Below are positions 44,044 to 52,792 of a stretch of 64,000 nucleotides of DNA, piece by piece; position 1 is the first letter of the stretch, and the number at the start of each line of letters is the position of its first letter. The position numbers and the translations under genes were made by a program. The DNA comes from Streptomyces sp. NBC_00523. Its GTDB lineage: Bacteria > Actinomycetota > Actinomycetes > Streptomycetales > Streptomycetaceae. Below the pieces are notes generated by a model. That model was not told the origin of the DNA and ran no database searches. It was given only the letters and a program-made list of their open reading frames with translations. The stretch is taken from contig NZ_CP107836.1 of assembly GCF_036346615.1 (NCBI RefSeq), positions 930,001-994,000 of the forward strand, given 5' to 3'.

Positions 44044-46703
44044 CCACCCTGCTGGACGCGGTCCGCGAGGGCCGCATGGACGACATCCGCTCCCTGCTGG
44101 CCCGGCTCGACCGGGGCGGACGCAAGGCCGCCCTCGATGAGTTGAAGGCCCTGCGCAAGGAGGCCCGTGGCTGGAGCTGGGGCGAGCGCACCCGGGTCCG
44201 CAAGGCGATCCTGGTGGCCGGTGCGGGCTGCCACACCGGGGCGGCGGGCTGCGCGACGTGGCTCGGCGCCCGGGACATGCGGGACTGGGTGCACTCGCCG
44301 TACCCGTGGGTGCTCGAGGTGCTGGGTGACCGCGAGCCGGAATGGCTCGCCGATGTCGCCCGCCGGCTGGCCGCCCGGGCCGTGGAGTCCGACGCGGAGT
44401 ACCGGCTGGTCGAGGAGCTGGCCCGGCGGGCGGGCTGTCCGCTGCCCGTCTCGGACGGCATGGTCCGGACGTGGGCGGAGCGGGTCGACAGTGCGCGGTG
44501 GCAGCGCGGGGCCGAGAAGCCCTTGATCGACCTGTTGCGGGCGGACGCGCGGCTCGACGTCCTCGTGCCGCATCTCCTGACGTTGCCGGAGCTGCCTTCG
44601 GTGGTGGCCTGGGTGGACACCCGCTCCCCCGCCGGTTCCTGGCCGGCCGCGCTGACCACCCTGGTGGCGGAGGGCCTGCTCGACCGCGCGGCCCTGCTCG
44701 ACAGTTGTACCGCGCGGCTGCTCCGCGGCGGGAAGCCCACCGATCTCCGCTTCTGTCTGCTCGTCGTGCGGGGACTTGAGCCGACCTCGGAGGAGGAGGC
44801 GGCGCGGGTCGCCGACTGGATGGCGATGGCGGCCGACGGGCCCTCCCCGGTGGCCGGCCACGCCCAGGAGGTGCTGGCCCGGCTCGACGCGCGGGGTGCG
44901 CTGTCGGTGCGGCAGCTGGCCGAGGTGTCCGGCGCGGTGCTCTTCCGCACGGAGAAGAAGCTGGTGCGCGCCCAGTTGATCCACTTGGGGAAGGTGCTCC
45001 GCCGGGACTCCTCGGCGGCCGAGGAGCTGCTGCCGGTGCTCGCGGACGTCTTCGGGCATCCGGACACCGACGCGCAGGAGCGCGCGCTCAAGCTGGCCGC
45101 CCGCGCCCTGCCCGCCGTGTCGCCGGAGGCCCGCGAGGAGGCGGCCCGGTCGGCCTCGCTGCTGGCGCCGGTGCACCGGGAGGCGGCGCGCGCGGTGTTC
45201 GGTGACTTGCTGGAGGACGAGCCGGAGGCGGCGTACGAGGAGGTTCTGCCGCCGCCGCCCGCCCCGCGCCCCCTAGGTGCACCGCCCGGCTCGGTGGCCG
45301 AGCTGACCGAGGAGGTGACGGCGGTCCTGCTCCGGTCGGACCGGGAGGAGGACGTCCCCGCGTTCGAACGGGCCCTGGACGGGCTCGTCCGGTACGCCCG
45401 CACGGACCGGGAGGAACTGGTCGGGGCCCTGGAGTCCGCGCTCGCCGGGCAGTGGTGGGCCTCCGAGGGCGAGGACGAGGTCGAGTGGCGGATGTCCCGC
45501 AACCACGACGGCATGAGTGTCGTCGTGGCGGCCCTGCTCGGGCGGGTCTCGCGGCGGAGCGTGCACGACGGCCAGGCCCGCCGGACGGGTGAGGGCCGCT
45601 GCTGCCACAGCGCCCTCAACGGCATTCTGTACGCCCGGCTGTGGGAGGCGGCCGCCGAGATGTGGTCGGGCAGACTGCCGTATCTGCTGGCCACCCCCAC
45701 GTGGCACACGGGGACCATCGACGCGGGGGAACTGGTCGAGCGGTTGCGCGGCTACCGCGCGCTGGGTGTGGCGGCCGGGCCGGTGGACTTCGCCCAGGCG
45801 CTCCTGAGGGTCCGGCGCACGGACGCGAGCCAGGCCGCGCAGGAGGCGTCCGCGCTGGGCACCGAGGAGGGCGACCGCCTGGCGGAATGGCTCCGGGCCG
45901 ACGAACCGGTGGCGGCCGTGGTCCCCCGTCATGTGGACACGGACGTGCAGATCGGCCGCGACTGGGTGCGGCAGACGGTGGTCAAGGCGCGGCGCGCGCT
46001 GCTCACCACCCGGGAGAACCCGCTCGTCCGGCAGAAGTTCCCGCGCCCCTTCCACTGGCTCGGGAGCGCGCACTCCCCCCGGAACCAGAGCTGCTACTGC
46101 TGGATAGCGGAGTCCCCGCAGTGGGTGGCCACCCTCCCCGAGGACGGCGAGGCGCTCGCGGCCTGGCTGCTGCCCTCCGTCGCCGCGTCCGTGCACGAGG
46201 AGCGCGGCACCACCTGGCTGCTGCCCGCTCTCGCCGAGACCGGCGGACCCGCCGCCGGGGCGATCCACCTCGCCCTGGCCTACGGGCTCGGCGCCCGCCG
46301 TGCGGAGGACCGGCTCGCGGCGGTGGACGCGCTCCTGGTGCTGGCGGCGCGGGGGCGGCTGGACACCGGGCGGCTCGGCGGCGAGCTGGCCGTGCTGATC
46401 GAACAGGGCTCGGTCAAGCCGAACCGGCTGGCGGACGCGGCGCGGACGGCGGCGGAGACCGGGGCGTACGGGACGGTCCTGTCCTTCCTGGTGCCGGTGC
46501 TGCCCGCGCTGCTGGCCCGGGAGAAGGCGCCCCGGGGGCTGAGCGATCTGCTCGCGGTGGCGGCGGAGTGCGCGGAGCGCAGCGGGCCGCCGGAAACCGG
46601 GCCGGTCCCGGGGCTCGCGGAGACGGCCGCGCGCGGCGGGACGACCCAGCTGGTGCGGCAGGCGATACGCCTGGAGACCGCCTGCCGGGCGGCGGCCGAC
46701 TGA
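44040..46703 (+). CDS. DUF6493-family large protein
   Basis: An 887-residue soluble protein made largely of helical repeats. It matches the DUF6493 type that accompanies SWIM proteins. Landmarks: LLDAVREGRMDDIRSLLARL at the start, HSPYPWVLEVLG, and a middle block CCHSALNGILYARLWEAAAEMWSGRLPYLLATPTWHTG. No enzymatic motif or membrane helix seen. Translationally coupled to the SWIM gene. Function unknown. Confidence 0.85.
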   Translation: MTTLLDAVREGRMDDIRSLLARLDRGGRKAALDELKALRKEARGWSWGERTRVRKAILVAGAGCHTGAAGCATWLGARDMRDWVHSPYPWVLEVLGDREPEWLADVARRLAARAVESDAEYRLVEELARRAGCPLPVSDGMVRTWAERVDSARWQRGAEKPLIDLLRADARLDVLVPHLLTLPELPSVVAWVDTRSPAGSWPAALTTLVAEGLLDRAALLDSCTARLLRGGKPTDLRFCLLVVRGLEPTSEEEAARVADWMAMAADGPSPVAGHAQEVLARLDARGALSVRQLAEVSGAVLFRTEKKLVRAQLIHLGKVLRRDSSAAEELLPVLADVFGHPDTDAQERALKLAARALPAVSPEAREEAARSASLLAPVHREAARAVFGDLLEDEPEAAYEEVLPPPPAPRPLGAPPGSVAELTEEVTAVLLRSDREEDVPAFERALDGLVRYARTDREELVGALESALAGQWWASEGEDEVEWRMSRNHDGMSVVVAALLGRVSRRSVHDGQARRTGEGRCCHSALNGILYARLWEAAAEMWSGRLPYLLATPTWHTGTIDAGELVERLRGYRALGVAAGPVDFAQALLRVRRTDASQAAQEASALGTEEGDRLAEWLRADEPVAAVVPRHVDTDVQIGRDWVRQTVVKARRALLTTRENPLVRQKFPRPFHWLGSAHSPRNQSCYCWIAESPQWVATLPEDGEALAAWLLPSVAASVHEERGTTWLLPALAETGGPAAGAIHLALAYGLGARRAEDRLAAVDALLVLAARGRLDTGRLGGELAVLIEQGSVKPNRLADAARTAAETGAYGTVLSFLVPVLPALLAREKAPRGLSDLLAVAAECAERSGPPETGPVPGLAETAARGGTTQLVRQAIRLETACRAAAD

Positions 46704-46729
46704 GCCCCACGCGCCCGCTCCCCGGGCAC

Positions 46730-46760
46730 CCTTCGAAACAGATCCCCAACGCCTTCGAAA
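46730..46760. repeat. Two CCTTCGAAA direct repeats
   Basis: CCTTCGAAA at 46730-46738 and 46752-46760, 22 bases apart (two helix turns), 87 bases before the next gene. Each holds the palindrome TTCGAA. Candidate regulatory site, unproved. Confidence 0.35.
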
Positions 46761-46846
46761 TCGACGACAGGAAGGCCGGTTGCCCTTTAACCCATCGGTC
46801 ACAAAGCGTTCGTGATCAGGCAACACCGTACGGTCACAGTGGATTC

Positions 46847-48241
46847 ATGACTGATGTGACATCCGCGAAGAGTGCCCGCCGCCCCCACCACTGGCGGCGG
46901 GACGTGATCGAACTCGCCGCGCTGTTCACGGCGGTGGCGGTCGCCGACGCGATCGCCAACCTGATCGGGCACCAGCCGGACGGCCCCTACCTGCTCGTGG
47001 CCTCGGCCGTGGCGCTGACCGCCACGGCCGCGTTCCACACCTGGTGGGCCCGGCGCCACAGCCACGCCCCGCCCCCCGCACCGGCCGCCGATACCACCGC
47101 CGCATCCGATGCCCCCGACGACACCTCCGCCGCCCCCGTCGAGACCGTGCTGTGGCGGATGCGGACCACGGTGCGGGACGTGCCGGGGAGCCTGGCCGCG
47201 CTGTGCACCGTGCTGGCCCGGCACGGCATCGACATCCTCACGCTCCAGACGCACCCGCTGGCGCAGGGCACCGTGGACGAGTTCCTGCTGAGGGTCCCGG
47301 CCTCCCTGCCGGCCCGGGAGCTGTCCCGTGCGGTGGCCGCCGCCGGGGGCAGCTCCACCTGGACGGAGCGGGCCGACACCCACGACCTGGTGGACGCGCC
47401 GACCCGGGTGCTCGGCCTCGCCACCCGTACCGCACTCGACGCGGCCGAACTCCCGCTCGCCCTGCGCCAGCTGCTCGGCCGGTGCACGATCCACTCGCTG
47501 CCCGCCGTCTCGGTCACCGGGCGCGCCACCGGCGAGACCGCCCCGGTCGAAGGGGTGCTGGAGGAGACGGTGATGCGGCTGCGCGACCCGTCGGGCGGGG
47601 TCATCACGGTGGAGCGGCCCCATCTGCCGTTCACGCCGACGGAGTTCGCGCGGGCCCGTGCCCTGGTGGAGCTGGACGCCCGGCTCGGCCCCCGGGTCCC
47701 GCGCGGCGAGCACGTGCTCACGCTGCCCGAGGGCAACGAGATCACCGTGCGCCGGGCGGACCGGGCCGACCTCGACGCGGCCGTGGCGATGCACGGGCGG
47801 TGCTCCGAGCAGACCCTGCGGCTGCGCTACCACGGCCCGGTCCGGGACGCCGACCGCTATCTGGACCACCTCCTGAGCCCCCGCTTCGGCCGCACCCTCG
47901 CCGTGCAGACGGCGTCCGGGCGGATGGTCGCCCTCGGCCATCTGCTCTGGGACGGCGACGAGACCGAGGTGGCCCTCCTGGTCGAGGACGACTGGCAGCG
48001 GCGCGGCATCGGCTCCGAGCTCCTGGCCCGCCTGGTGGCGCTGGCCGAGGAGGCCGGCTGCGAGAACGTCTACGCCGTCACCCAGGCGTCCAACACCGGC
48101 ATGGTCGCCGCCATGCGCGCGCTCTCGCTGCCGCTCGACTACCAGATCGAGGAGGGCACCCTCGTGATCACCGCACGCCTCGCGGCGACCCCGGCACGCC
48201 CCCTGCCGCAGCTGCCGCCGTACGAGCAGGCCGAGCGCTGA
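46847..48241 (+). CDS. Membrane-anchored ACT-GNAT fusion
   Basis: A 464-residue protein: two membrane helices (about 20-41 and 47-68), an Ala/Pro-rich linker, an ACT domain (about 100-175, LWRMRTTVRDVPGSLAALCTVLARHGIDIL), a middle region, and a C-terminal GNAT domain (about 298-445, ITVRRADRADLDAAVAMHGRCSEQTLRLRYHGP; VEDDWQRRGIGSELLARLV). ACT-GNAT proteins in actinobacteria are amino-acid-controlled lysine acetyltransferases; the membrane anchor is an addition. The 3' end overlaps the convergent PLP gene by 74 bases. Confidence 0.87.
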   Translation: MTDVTSAKSARRPHHWRRDVIELAALFTAVAVADAIANLIGHQPDGPYLLVASAVALTATAAFHTWWARRHSHAPPPAPAADTTAASDAPDDTSAAPVETVLWRMRTTVRDVPGSLAALCTVLARHGIDILTLQTHPLAQGTVDEFLLRVPASLPARELSRAVAAAGGSSTWTERADTHDLVDAPTRVLGLATRTALDAAELPLALRQLLGRCTIHSLPAVSVTGRATGETAPVEGVLEETVMRLRDPSGGVITVERPHLPFTPTEFARARALVELDARLGPRVPRGEHVLTLPEGNEITVRRADRADLDAAVAMHGRCSEQTLRLRYHGPVRDADRYLDHLLSPRFGRTLAVQTASGRMVALGHLLWDGDETEVALLVEDDWQRRGIGSELLARLVALAEEAGCENVYAVTQASNTGMVAAMRALSLPLDYQIEEGTLVITARLAATPARPLPQLPPYEQAER

Positions 48242-49415
48242 CCCCACCGCGTACGGGCTCCCCGCCGCCCAGCGCCTGGCACAGGTCGGCCCACAGGTCC
48301 TCGACGTCCTCCAGACCCACCGACATCCGCAGCAGCCGGTCACCGACGCCGGAGGCGTGCCGGTCTCCCTCGTCCACGATGCGGTGGCTGATGGAGGCCG
48401 GGTGCTGGATGAGGGTGTCGACGCTGCCGAGGCTGACGGCGGGGGTGATCAGCCGCACCCCGGCGATCACCTGGTGCGGGTCCCCGTACACCTCGAACGA
48501 GACCATGGCGCCGCCGATCTCCGGGTAGTGCACCCGGGCCACCCGGGGGTCGGCGGAGAGCCGGCGGGCGAGTTCGGCGGCGCTCGCGGAGGCGGCCCGG
48601 ACCCGCACCGGCAGGGTGGACAGGCCGCGCAACAGCAGATAGCCGGCCATCGGGTGCAGGACCCCGCCGGTGGCGAAGCGGACCCGGCGCAGCAGGGAGG
48701 CGAACTCCTCGTCGCACGCGACGACCCCGCCCATCACGTCGCCGTGACCGCCCAGGTACTTCGTCGCGCTGTGCAGCACGATCCGGGCCCCGAGCTCCAC
48801 GGGACGCTGGAGGACGGGCGTCGCGAAGGTGTTGTCGACCAGGAGCGGCACCGCACCGCAGGAGTGGGCGACGGCCCGGATGTCCACCTCGGCCAGGGTC
48901 GGGTTGGCCGGGGTCTCCACGATCACCAGACCCGTGTCGGGCCGGATCGCCTCGGCGATGCCCGCCGGGTCCGTCCATGTCACCTCGGTGCCCAGCAGCC
49001 CGGCGCCCAGCAGGTGGTCGCTGCATCCGTACAGCGGCCGCACGGCCACCACATGGCGCAGCCCCACGCTCGCGCGCGCCAGCAGGACGGCGGTCAGCGC
49101 GGCCATACCGCTGGCGAACGCCACCGCGCTCGCGGTGGATTCGAGCCGGGCCAGCGCCGTTTCGAAGCGGCCGGTGGTGGGGTTGTCGAGCCGCGCGTAG
49201 ACCGGCGGGCCGTCCGGGCGGGCCCCGGTGGTGGCGAAGGCGTCGATCCGCTCGGCCTCGGCGCGGGAGTCGTACGAGGGGTAGGTGGTCGACAGGTCGA
49301 TCGGTGCGGCGTGCAGGCCGAGGGCCGCGAGGTCGTCGCGTCCGGCGTGCACGGCTTCGGTGGCGAGCGCCCGGGACGGGGTGGTCGAGGGCGGCAGCAC
49401 GGATTCGTTGTCCAT
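48168..49415 (-). CDS. Cys/Met-metabolism PLP enzyme (cystathionine gamma-synthase/lyase-like)
   Basis: A 415-residue trans-sulfuration-family enzyme. YARLDNPTTGRFETALARLE, FASGMAALTAVL, and the PLP lysine in HSATKYLGGHGDVMGG. Such enzymes handle cystathionine, homocysteine or methionine; the C-terminal 30 residues are an extra Ala/Arg-rich tail overlapping the neighbour. I use ATG 49415; GTG 49436 is possible. The divergent Lrp gene is its likely controller. Confidence 0.9.
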   Translation of the reverse strand: MDNESVLPPSTTPSRALATEAVHAGRDDLAALGLHAAPIDLSTTYPSYDSRAEAERIDAFATTGARPDGPPVYARLDNPTTGRFETALARLESTASAVAFASGMAALTAVLLARASVGLRHVVAVRPLYGCSDHLLGAGLLGTEVTWTDPAGIAEAIRPDTGLVIVETPANPTLAEVDIRAVAHSCGAVPLLVDNTFATPVLQRPVELGARIVLHSATKYLGGHGDVMGGVVACDEEFASLLRRVRFATGGVLHPMAGYLLLRGLSTLPVRVRAASASAAELARRLSADPRVARVHYPEIGGAMVSFEVYGDPHQVIAGVRLITPAVSLGSVDTLIQHPASISHRIVDEGDRHASGVGDRLLRMSVGLEDVEDLWADLCQALGGGEPVRGGVSARPARTAAAAAGGVPGSPRGVR

Positions 49416-49474
49416 GCGCGCACTCTGAACGCTCACCGGAAGTTCAGCCCCAAGGGCCGTGCTACGTTCGCCGA

Positions 49475-49993
49475 ATGACTGATTCCGTCGCTCTCGACAC
49501 GGTGGATCTGCACATTCTGCGGCTGTTGCAGAACGACGCCCGGACCACGTACCGGGAGCTGGCGGCCGAGGTCGGTGTGGCTCCCTCGACGTGTCTGGAC
49601 CGGGTGACCCGGCTGCGCCGCACCGGGGTCATCCTCGGGCACCAGCTGCGGCTGGATCCGGCCAGGCTCGGCCGGGGCCTGGAGGCCCTGCTCTCCGTAC
49701 AGGTGCGGCCGCACCGGCGGGAGCTGATCGGGCCGTTCGTGGAGCGGATCAGGTCGCTGCCGGAGTCCCGGGCGCTGTTCCATCTGACCGGCCCCGACGA
49801 CTATCTGGTGCATGTGGCCGTGGCGGACACGGCGGATCTGCAACGGCTGGTGCTGGACGAGTTCACCTCGCGGCGCGAAGTGGCCCGGGTGGAGACGCGG
49901 CTGATCTTCCAGCAGTGGGAGTGCGGGCCGCTGCTCCCGCCGGTGCCGGGGGCGGCGGGACCGGTCCCGGGTCAGGTCCGTCCTGGCGATTGA
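49475..49993 (+). CDS. Lrp/AsnC-family regulator
   Basis: A 172-residue regulator. Winged helix at about 9-55 (DLHILRLLQNDARTTYRELAAEVGVAPSTCLDRVTRL), RAM ligand domain about 70-150. TACGTT (49463-49468) lies six bases before ATG with no ribosome site, the leaderless pattern. Divergent from the sulfur amino acid PLP enzyme, so it probably senses Met, Cys or a related amino acid. Confidence 0.93.
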   Translation: MTDSVALDTVDLHILRLLQNDARTTYRELAAEVGVAPSTCLDRVTRLRRTGVILGHQLRLDPARLGRGLEALLSVQVRPHRRELIGPFVERIRSLPESRALFHLTGPDDYLVHVAVADTADLQRLVLDEFTSRREVARVETRLIFQQWECGPLLPPVPGAAGPVPGQVRPGD

Positions 49994-50031
49994 TGGTGAC
50001 GCGGAGGCCCTCCCCGTACGAGGATGTACAC

Positions 50032-51717
50032 ATGTCAGAATCTTCCAGCAGCGCACTGCCGCGCCAGATCGCCGACGCCTACGTCGACGCCTTCATCGAA
50101 CTCGACCCGATCTCCGGCACCTACCTCGGTGTCGCGGCAAGCTCGCGCCGCCTTCCCGACTTCTCCCCGGCCGGCCAGGAACAGCTGGCCGCGCTGGCGC
50201 GGGACACGCTCGCCCGGCTGGACCGCGCGGAGCAGCTGCCCGGGGCCGCCGATGACGCCGAGCGCCGCTGCGGCCGGCTGCTGCGGGAGCGGCTGACGGC
50301 CGAACTCGCCGTCCACGAGGCGGACGAGGCGCTGCGGGCCGTCTCCAACCTGCACTCCCCCGCGCACTCGATCCGTGAGGTGTTCACGGTGATGCCGACC
50401 GAGACCGACGAGGACTGGGCGGCCGTCGTGGAGCGGCTGCGGGCGGCCCCGGCGGCGCTCGGCGGCTACCAGGAGTCCCTGGCGCTCGGTCTGGAGCGCA
50501 AGCTGTACGGCGGTCCGCGCGCCACCGCCACGTTCGTCGGCCAGCTGGACGAGTGGGTCGGCGACGGTACGAAGGGCTTCTTCCAGGACTTCGCGGCCGG
50601 TGGCCCGGACAGCCTGCGCGCGGAGCTGGACGAGGCCGCCGCGCAGGCCACCGGCGCGCTGGACGAGCTGCGGAGGTGGATGCGCGAGGTGTACGCCCCC
50701 GGGATCGAGGGCGAGCCCGACACGGTGGGCCGGGAGCGCTACGCCCGCTGGTCGCGCTACTTCAACGGCACCGACCTGGATCTGGACGAGGCGTACGCGT
50801 ACGGCTGGTCCGAATACCACCGGCTGCTCGCCGAGATGAAGACCGAGGCGGAGAAGGTGCTGCCGGGCGCGGGCCCCTGGGAGGCGCTGGCCCATCTCGA
50901 CGTGCACGGCAAGCACATCGAGGGCGTGGACGAGGTCCAGGCGTGGCTCCAGAACCTCATGGACGAGGCGATCGACGCGCTGGACGGCACGCACTTCGAG
51001 CTGGCCGAGCGGGTGCGCCGGGTGGAGTCGCGGATCGCCCCGCCCGGCGGCGCCGCCGCGCCGTACTACACGGGCCCCTCCGAGGACTTCTCGCGGCCCG
51101 GCCGCACCTGGCTGCCGACCATGGGCGAGACCCGCTTCCCGGTGTACGACCTGGTGTCCACCTGGTACCACGAGGGCGTTCCCGGCCACCACCTCCAGCT
51201 CGCCCAGTGGGCGCACGTGGCGGAGAGCCTGTCGCGCTACCAGGCGTCGATCGGCATCGTCAGCGCCAACGCCGAGGGCTGGGCGCTCTACGCGGAGCGG
51301 CTGATGGACGAGCTGGGCTTCCTGCCCGACGCGGAGCGCCGGCTCGGCTACCTGGACGCGCAGATGATGCGCGCCTGCCGGGTGATCGTGGACATCGGCA
51401 TGCACGTGGGTCTGGAGATCCCGGCCGACTCGCCGTTCCACCCGGGTGAGCGGTGGACGCCGGAGCTGGCGCAGGAGTTCTTCGGCAACCACAGCGGCCG
51501 GCCCGCGGACTTCGTGGAGAGCGAGCTGACCCGCTATCTCTCGATGCCGGGCCAGGCCATCGGCTACAAGCTGGGCGAGCGCGCCTGGCTGCTGGGCCGG
51601 GAGAACGCCCGGGCGGCGCACGGAGACGCCTTCGACCTGAAGGCGTGGCACATGGCGGCCCTGTCCCAGGGTCCGCTGGGCCTGGACGACCTGGTGGACG
51701 AGCTGTCGAAGCTCTGA
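50032..51717 (+). CDS. DUF885-family putative metallopeptidase
   Basis: A 561-residue soluble protein. The metal site is WYHEGVPGHHLQL, the HExxxxHH variant of DUF885, with a likely third ligand Glu in ANAEGWALYAERL. Related to carboxypeptidase-like M32 folds. No signal peptide. ATG 50032 follows GAGGA. Substrate unknown. A strong bidirectional terminator follows. Confidence 0.88.
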   Translation: MSESSSSALPRQIADAYVDAFIELDPISGTYLGVAASSRRLPDFSPAGQEQLAALARDTLARLDRAEQLPGAADDAERRCGRLLRERLTAELAVHEADEALRAVSNLHSPAHSIREVFTVMPTETDEDWAAVVERLRAAPAALGGYQESLALGLERKLYGGPRATATFVGQLDEWVGDGTKGFFQDFAAGGPDSLRAELDEAAAQATGALDELRRWMREVYAPGIEGEPDTVGRERYARWSRYFNGTDLDLDEAYAYGWSEYHRLLAEMKTEAEKVLPGAGPWEALAHLDVHGKHIEGVDEVQAWLQNLMDEAIDALDGTHFELAERVRRVESRIAPPGGAAAPYYTGPSEDFSRPGRTWLPTMGETRFPVYDLVSTWYHEGVPGHHLQLAQWAHVAESLSRYQASIGIVSANAEGWALYAERLMDELGFLPDAERRLGYLDAQMMRACRVIVDIGMHVGLEIPADSPFHPGERWTPELAQEFFGNHSGRPADFVESELTRYLSMPGQAIGYKLGERAWLLGRENARAAHGDAFDLKAWHMAALSQGPLGLDDLVDELSKL

Positions 51718-51723
51718 CCCGGT

Positions 51724-51761
51724 GCGGCGGGCCCCGGGGCGCCGTCCCCGGGGCCCGCCGC
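51724..51761. terminator. Bidirectional terminator
   Basis: A 16-bp perfect stem (51724-51739 with 51746-51761), six-base loop, between the stops of two convergent genes at 51717 and 51764. Confidence 0.88.
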
Positions 51762-51763
51762 CG

Positions 51764-52252
51764 TCAGCAGCCGCAGTCGTCCGTCCCGGCCGGTGCGGTC
51801 AGCGGATCGGCGGCCCGCTTCCCCTCGCCCTCCCAGGTCTCGTACGGGAATCCCTCGCGCGCCCAGTACTCGAAGCCGCCGAGCATCTCCTTCACCCGGT
51901 AGCCGAGCCCGGCCAGGGCGAGGGCGGCGCGGGTGGCGCCGTTGCAGCCGGGGCCCCAGCAGTACGTGACGACCGGCACGGCCGGGTCGAGGAGCCGGGG
52001 CGCCTGCGCGGCGATGAGCGCCGTCGGCAGGTGCAGGGCGCCCGGGATGTGCCCCTGGTCCCAGGACTCGGTGGACCGGGAGTCGAGCAGGACGAAGCCG
52101 GGGTCGCCTGCGCCCGCGAGGGCCGCGGCGACGTCCGAGACGTCGGCGTGGAAGGCGAGCGAGGCTCCGAAGTAGGCGACCGCGTCGGCCGGTTCGGCGG
52201 GCGGGACGCTCAGGACGGGGTGGGCGGCGAGGCCGCCGGGCTGGGGGGTCAT
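51764..52252 (-). CDS. Rhodanese-domain protein
   Basis: A 162-residue single-domain sulfurtransferase. LLDSRSTESWDQGHIPGALHLP and the active-site loop VVTYCWGPGCNGA with nucleophile Cys. The tail ends DDCGC, two more Cys. Divergent from an Lrp-family regulator 93 bases away. It may move sulfur or detoxify cyanide; the exact role is unknown. Confidence 0.93.
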   Translation of the reverse strand: MTPQPGGLAAHPVLSVPPAEPADAVAYFGASLAFHADVSDVAAALAGAGDPGFVLLDSRSTESWDQGHIPGALHLPTALIAAQAPRLLDPAVPVVTYCWGPGCNGATRAALALAGLGYRVKEMLGGFEYWAREGFPYETWEGEGKRAADPLTAPAGTDDCGC

Positions 52253-52291
52253 GCCTGAAAATCTATGAGCGGCGGCCTCGGTCCGGAAGGT

Positions 52292-52329
52292 GGGATTCCC
52301 GGCAGCTGCCTTGATCCGCCGGGGATTCC
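52292..52329. repeat. GGGATTCC direct repeats in the rhodanese/Lrp gap
   Basis: GGGATTCC at 52292-52299 and 52322-52329, 30 bases apart (near three helix turns), between the divergent genes. A candidate Lrp-family operator. Confidence 0.4.
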
Positions 52330-52345
52330 ACGGTTCTCTGTGCGG

Positions 52346-52792
52346 ATGAGCGACTATTCCCCGGACGCCACCGACTGGCGCATTCTCGACGTGCTGCAAC
52401 GCGAGGGCCGTGCCTCGTTCGCGGAGCTGGCGCGGGCGGTGGCCATGTCGCCGAGCGCCGTGACCGAGCGGGTCCGCCGCCTGGAGGAGGCCGGGGTCAT
52501 CAGCGGTTACGCGGCCGTGGTCGATCCGGAACGGCTCGGGCTGCCGATCCTCGCCTTCGTACGGCTGCGGTATCCGAACGGCAACTACAAGCCGTTCCAC
52601 GATCTCCTGGAGACCACATCGGAGATCGTGGAGGCCCATCACGTCACCGGCGACGACTGCTTCGTGCTCAAGGTGACGGCCCGCTCGATGAGCCATCTGG
52701 AGACCGTCTCCGGAAAGATCGGCGCACTCGGCTCCGTCACCACCAGCGTCGTCTACTCCTCGCCGCTGCCGGGGCGCCCGATCAGTCGCTGA
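52346..52792 (+). CDS. Lrp/AsnC-family regulator
   Basis: A 148-residue regulator with winged helix DWRILDVLQREGRASFAELARAVAMSPSAVTERVRRLEEAGVISG and RAM domain (AHHVTGDDCFVLKVTARSM). Divergent from the rhodanese gene, its likely target. It converges with sbcC, sharing 11 bases at the 3' end. Confidence 0.93.
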   Translation: MSDYSPDATDWRILDVLQREGRASFAELARAVAMSPSAVTERVRRLEEAGVISGYAAVVDPERLGLPILAFVRLRYPNGNYKPFHDLLETTSEIVEAHHVTGDDCFVLKVTARSMSHLETVSGKIGALGSVTTSVVYSSPLPGRPISR

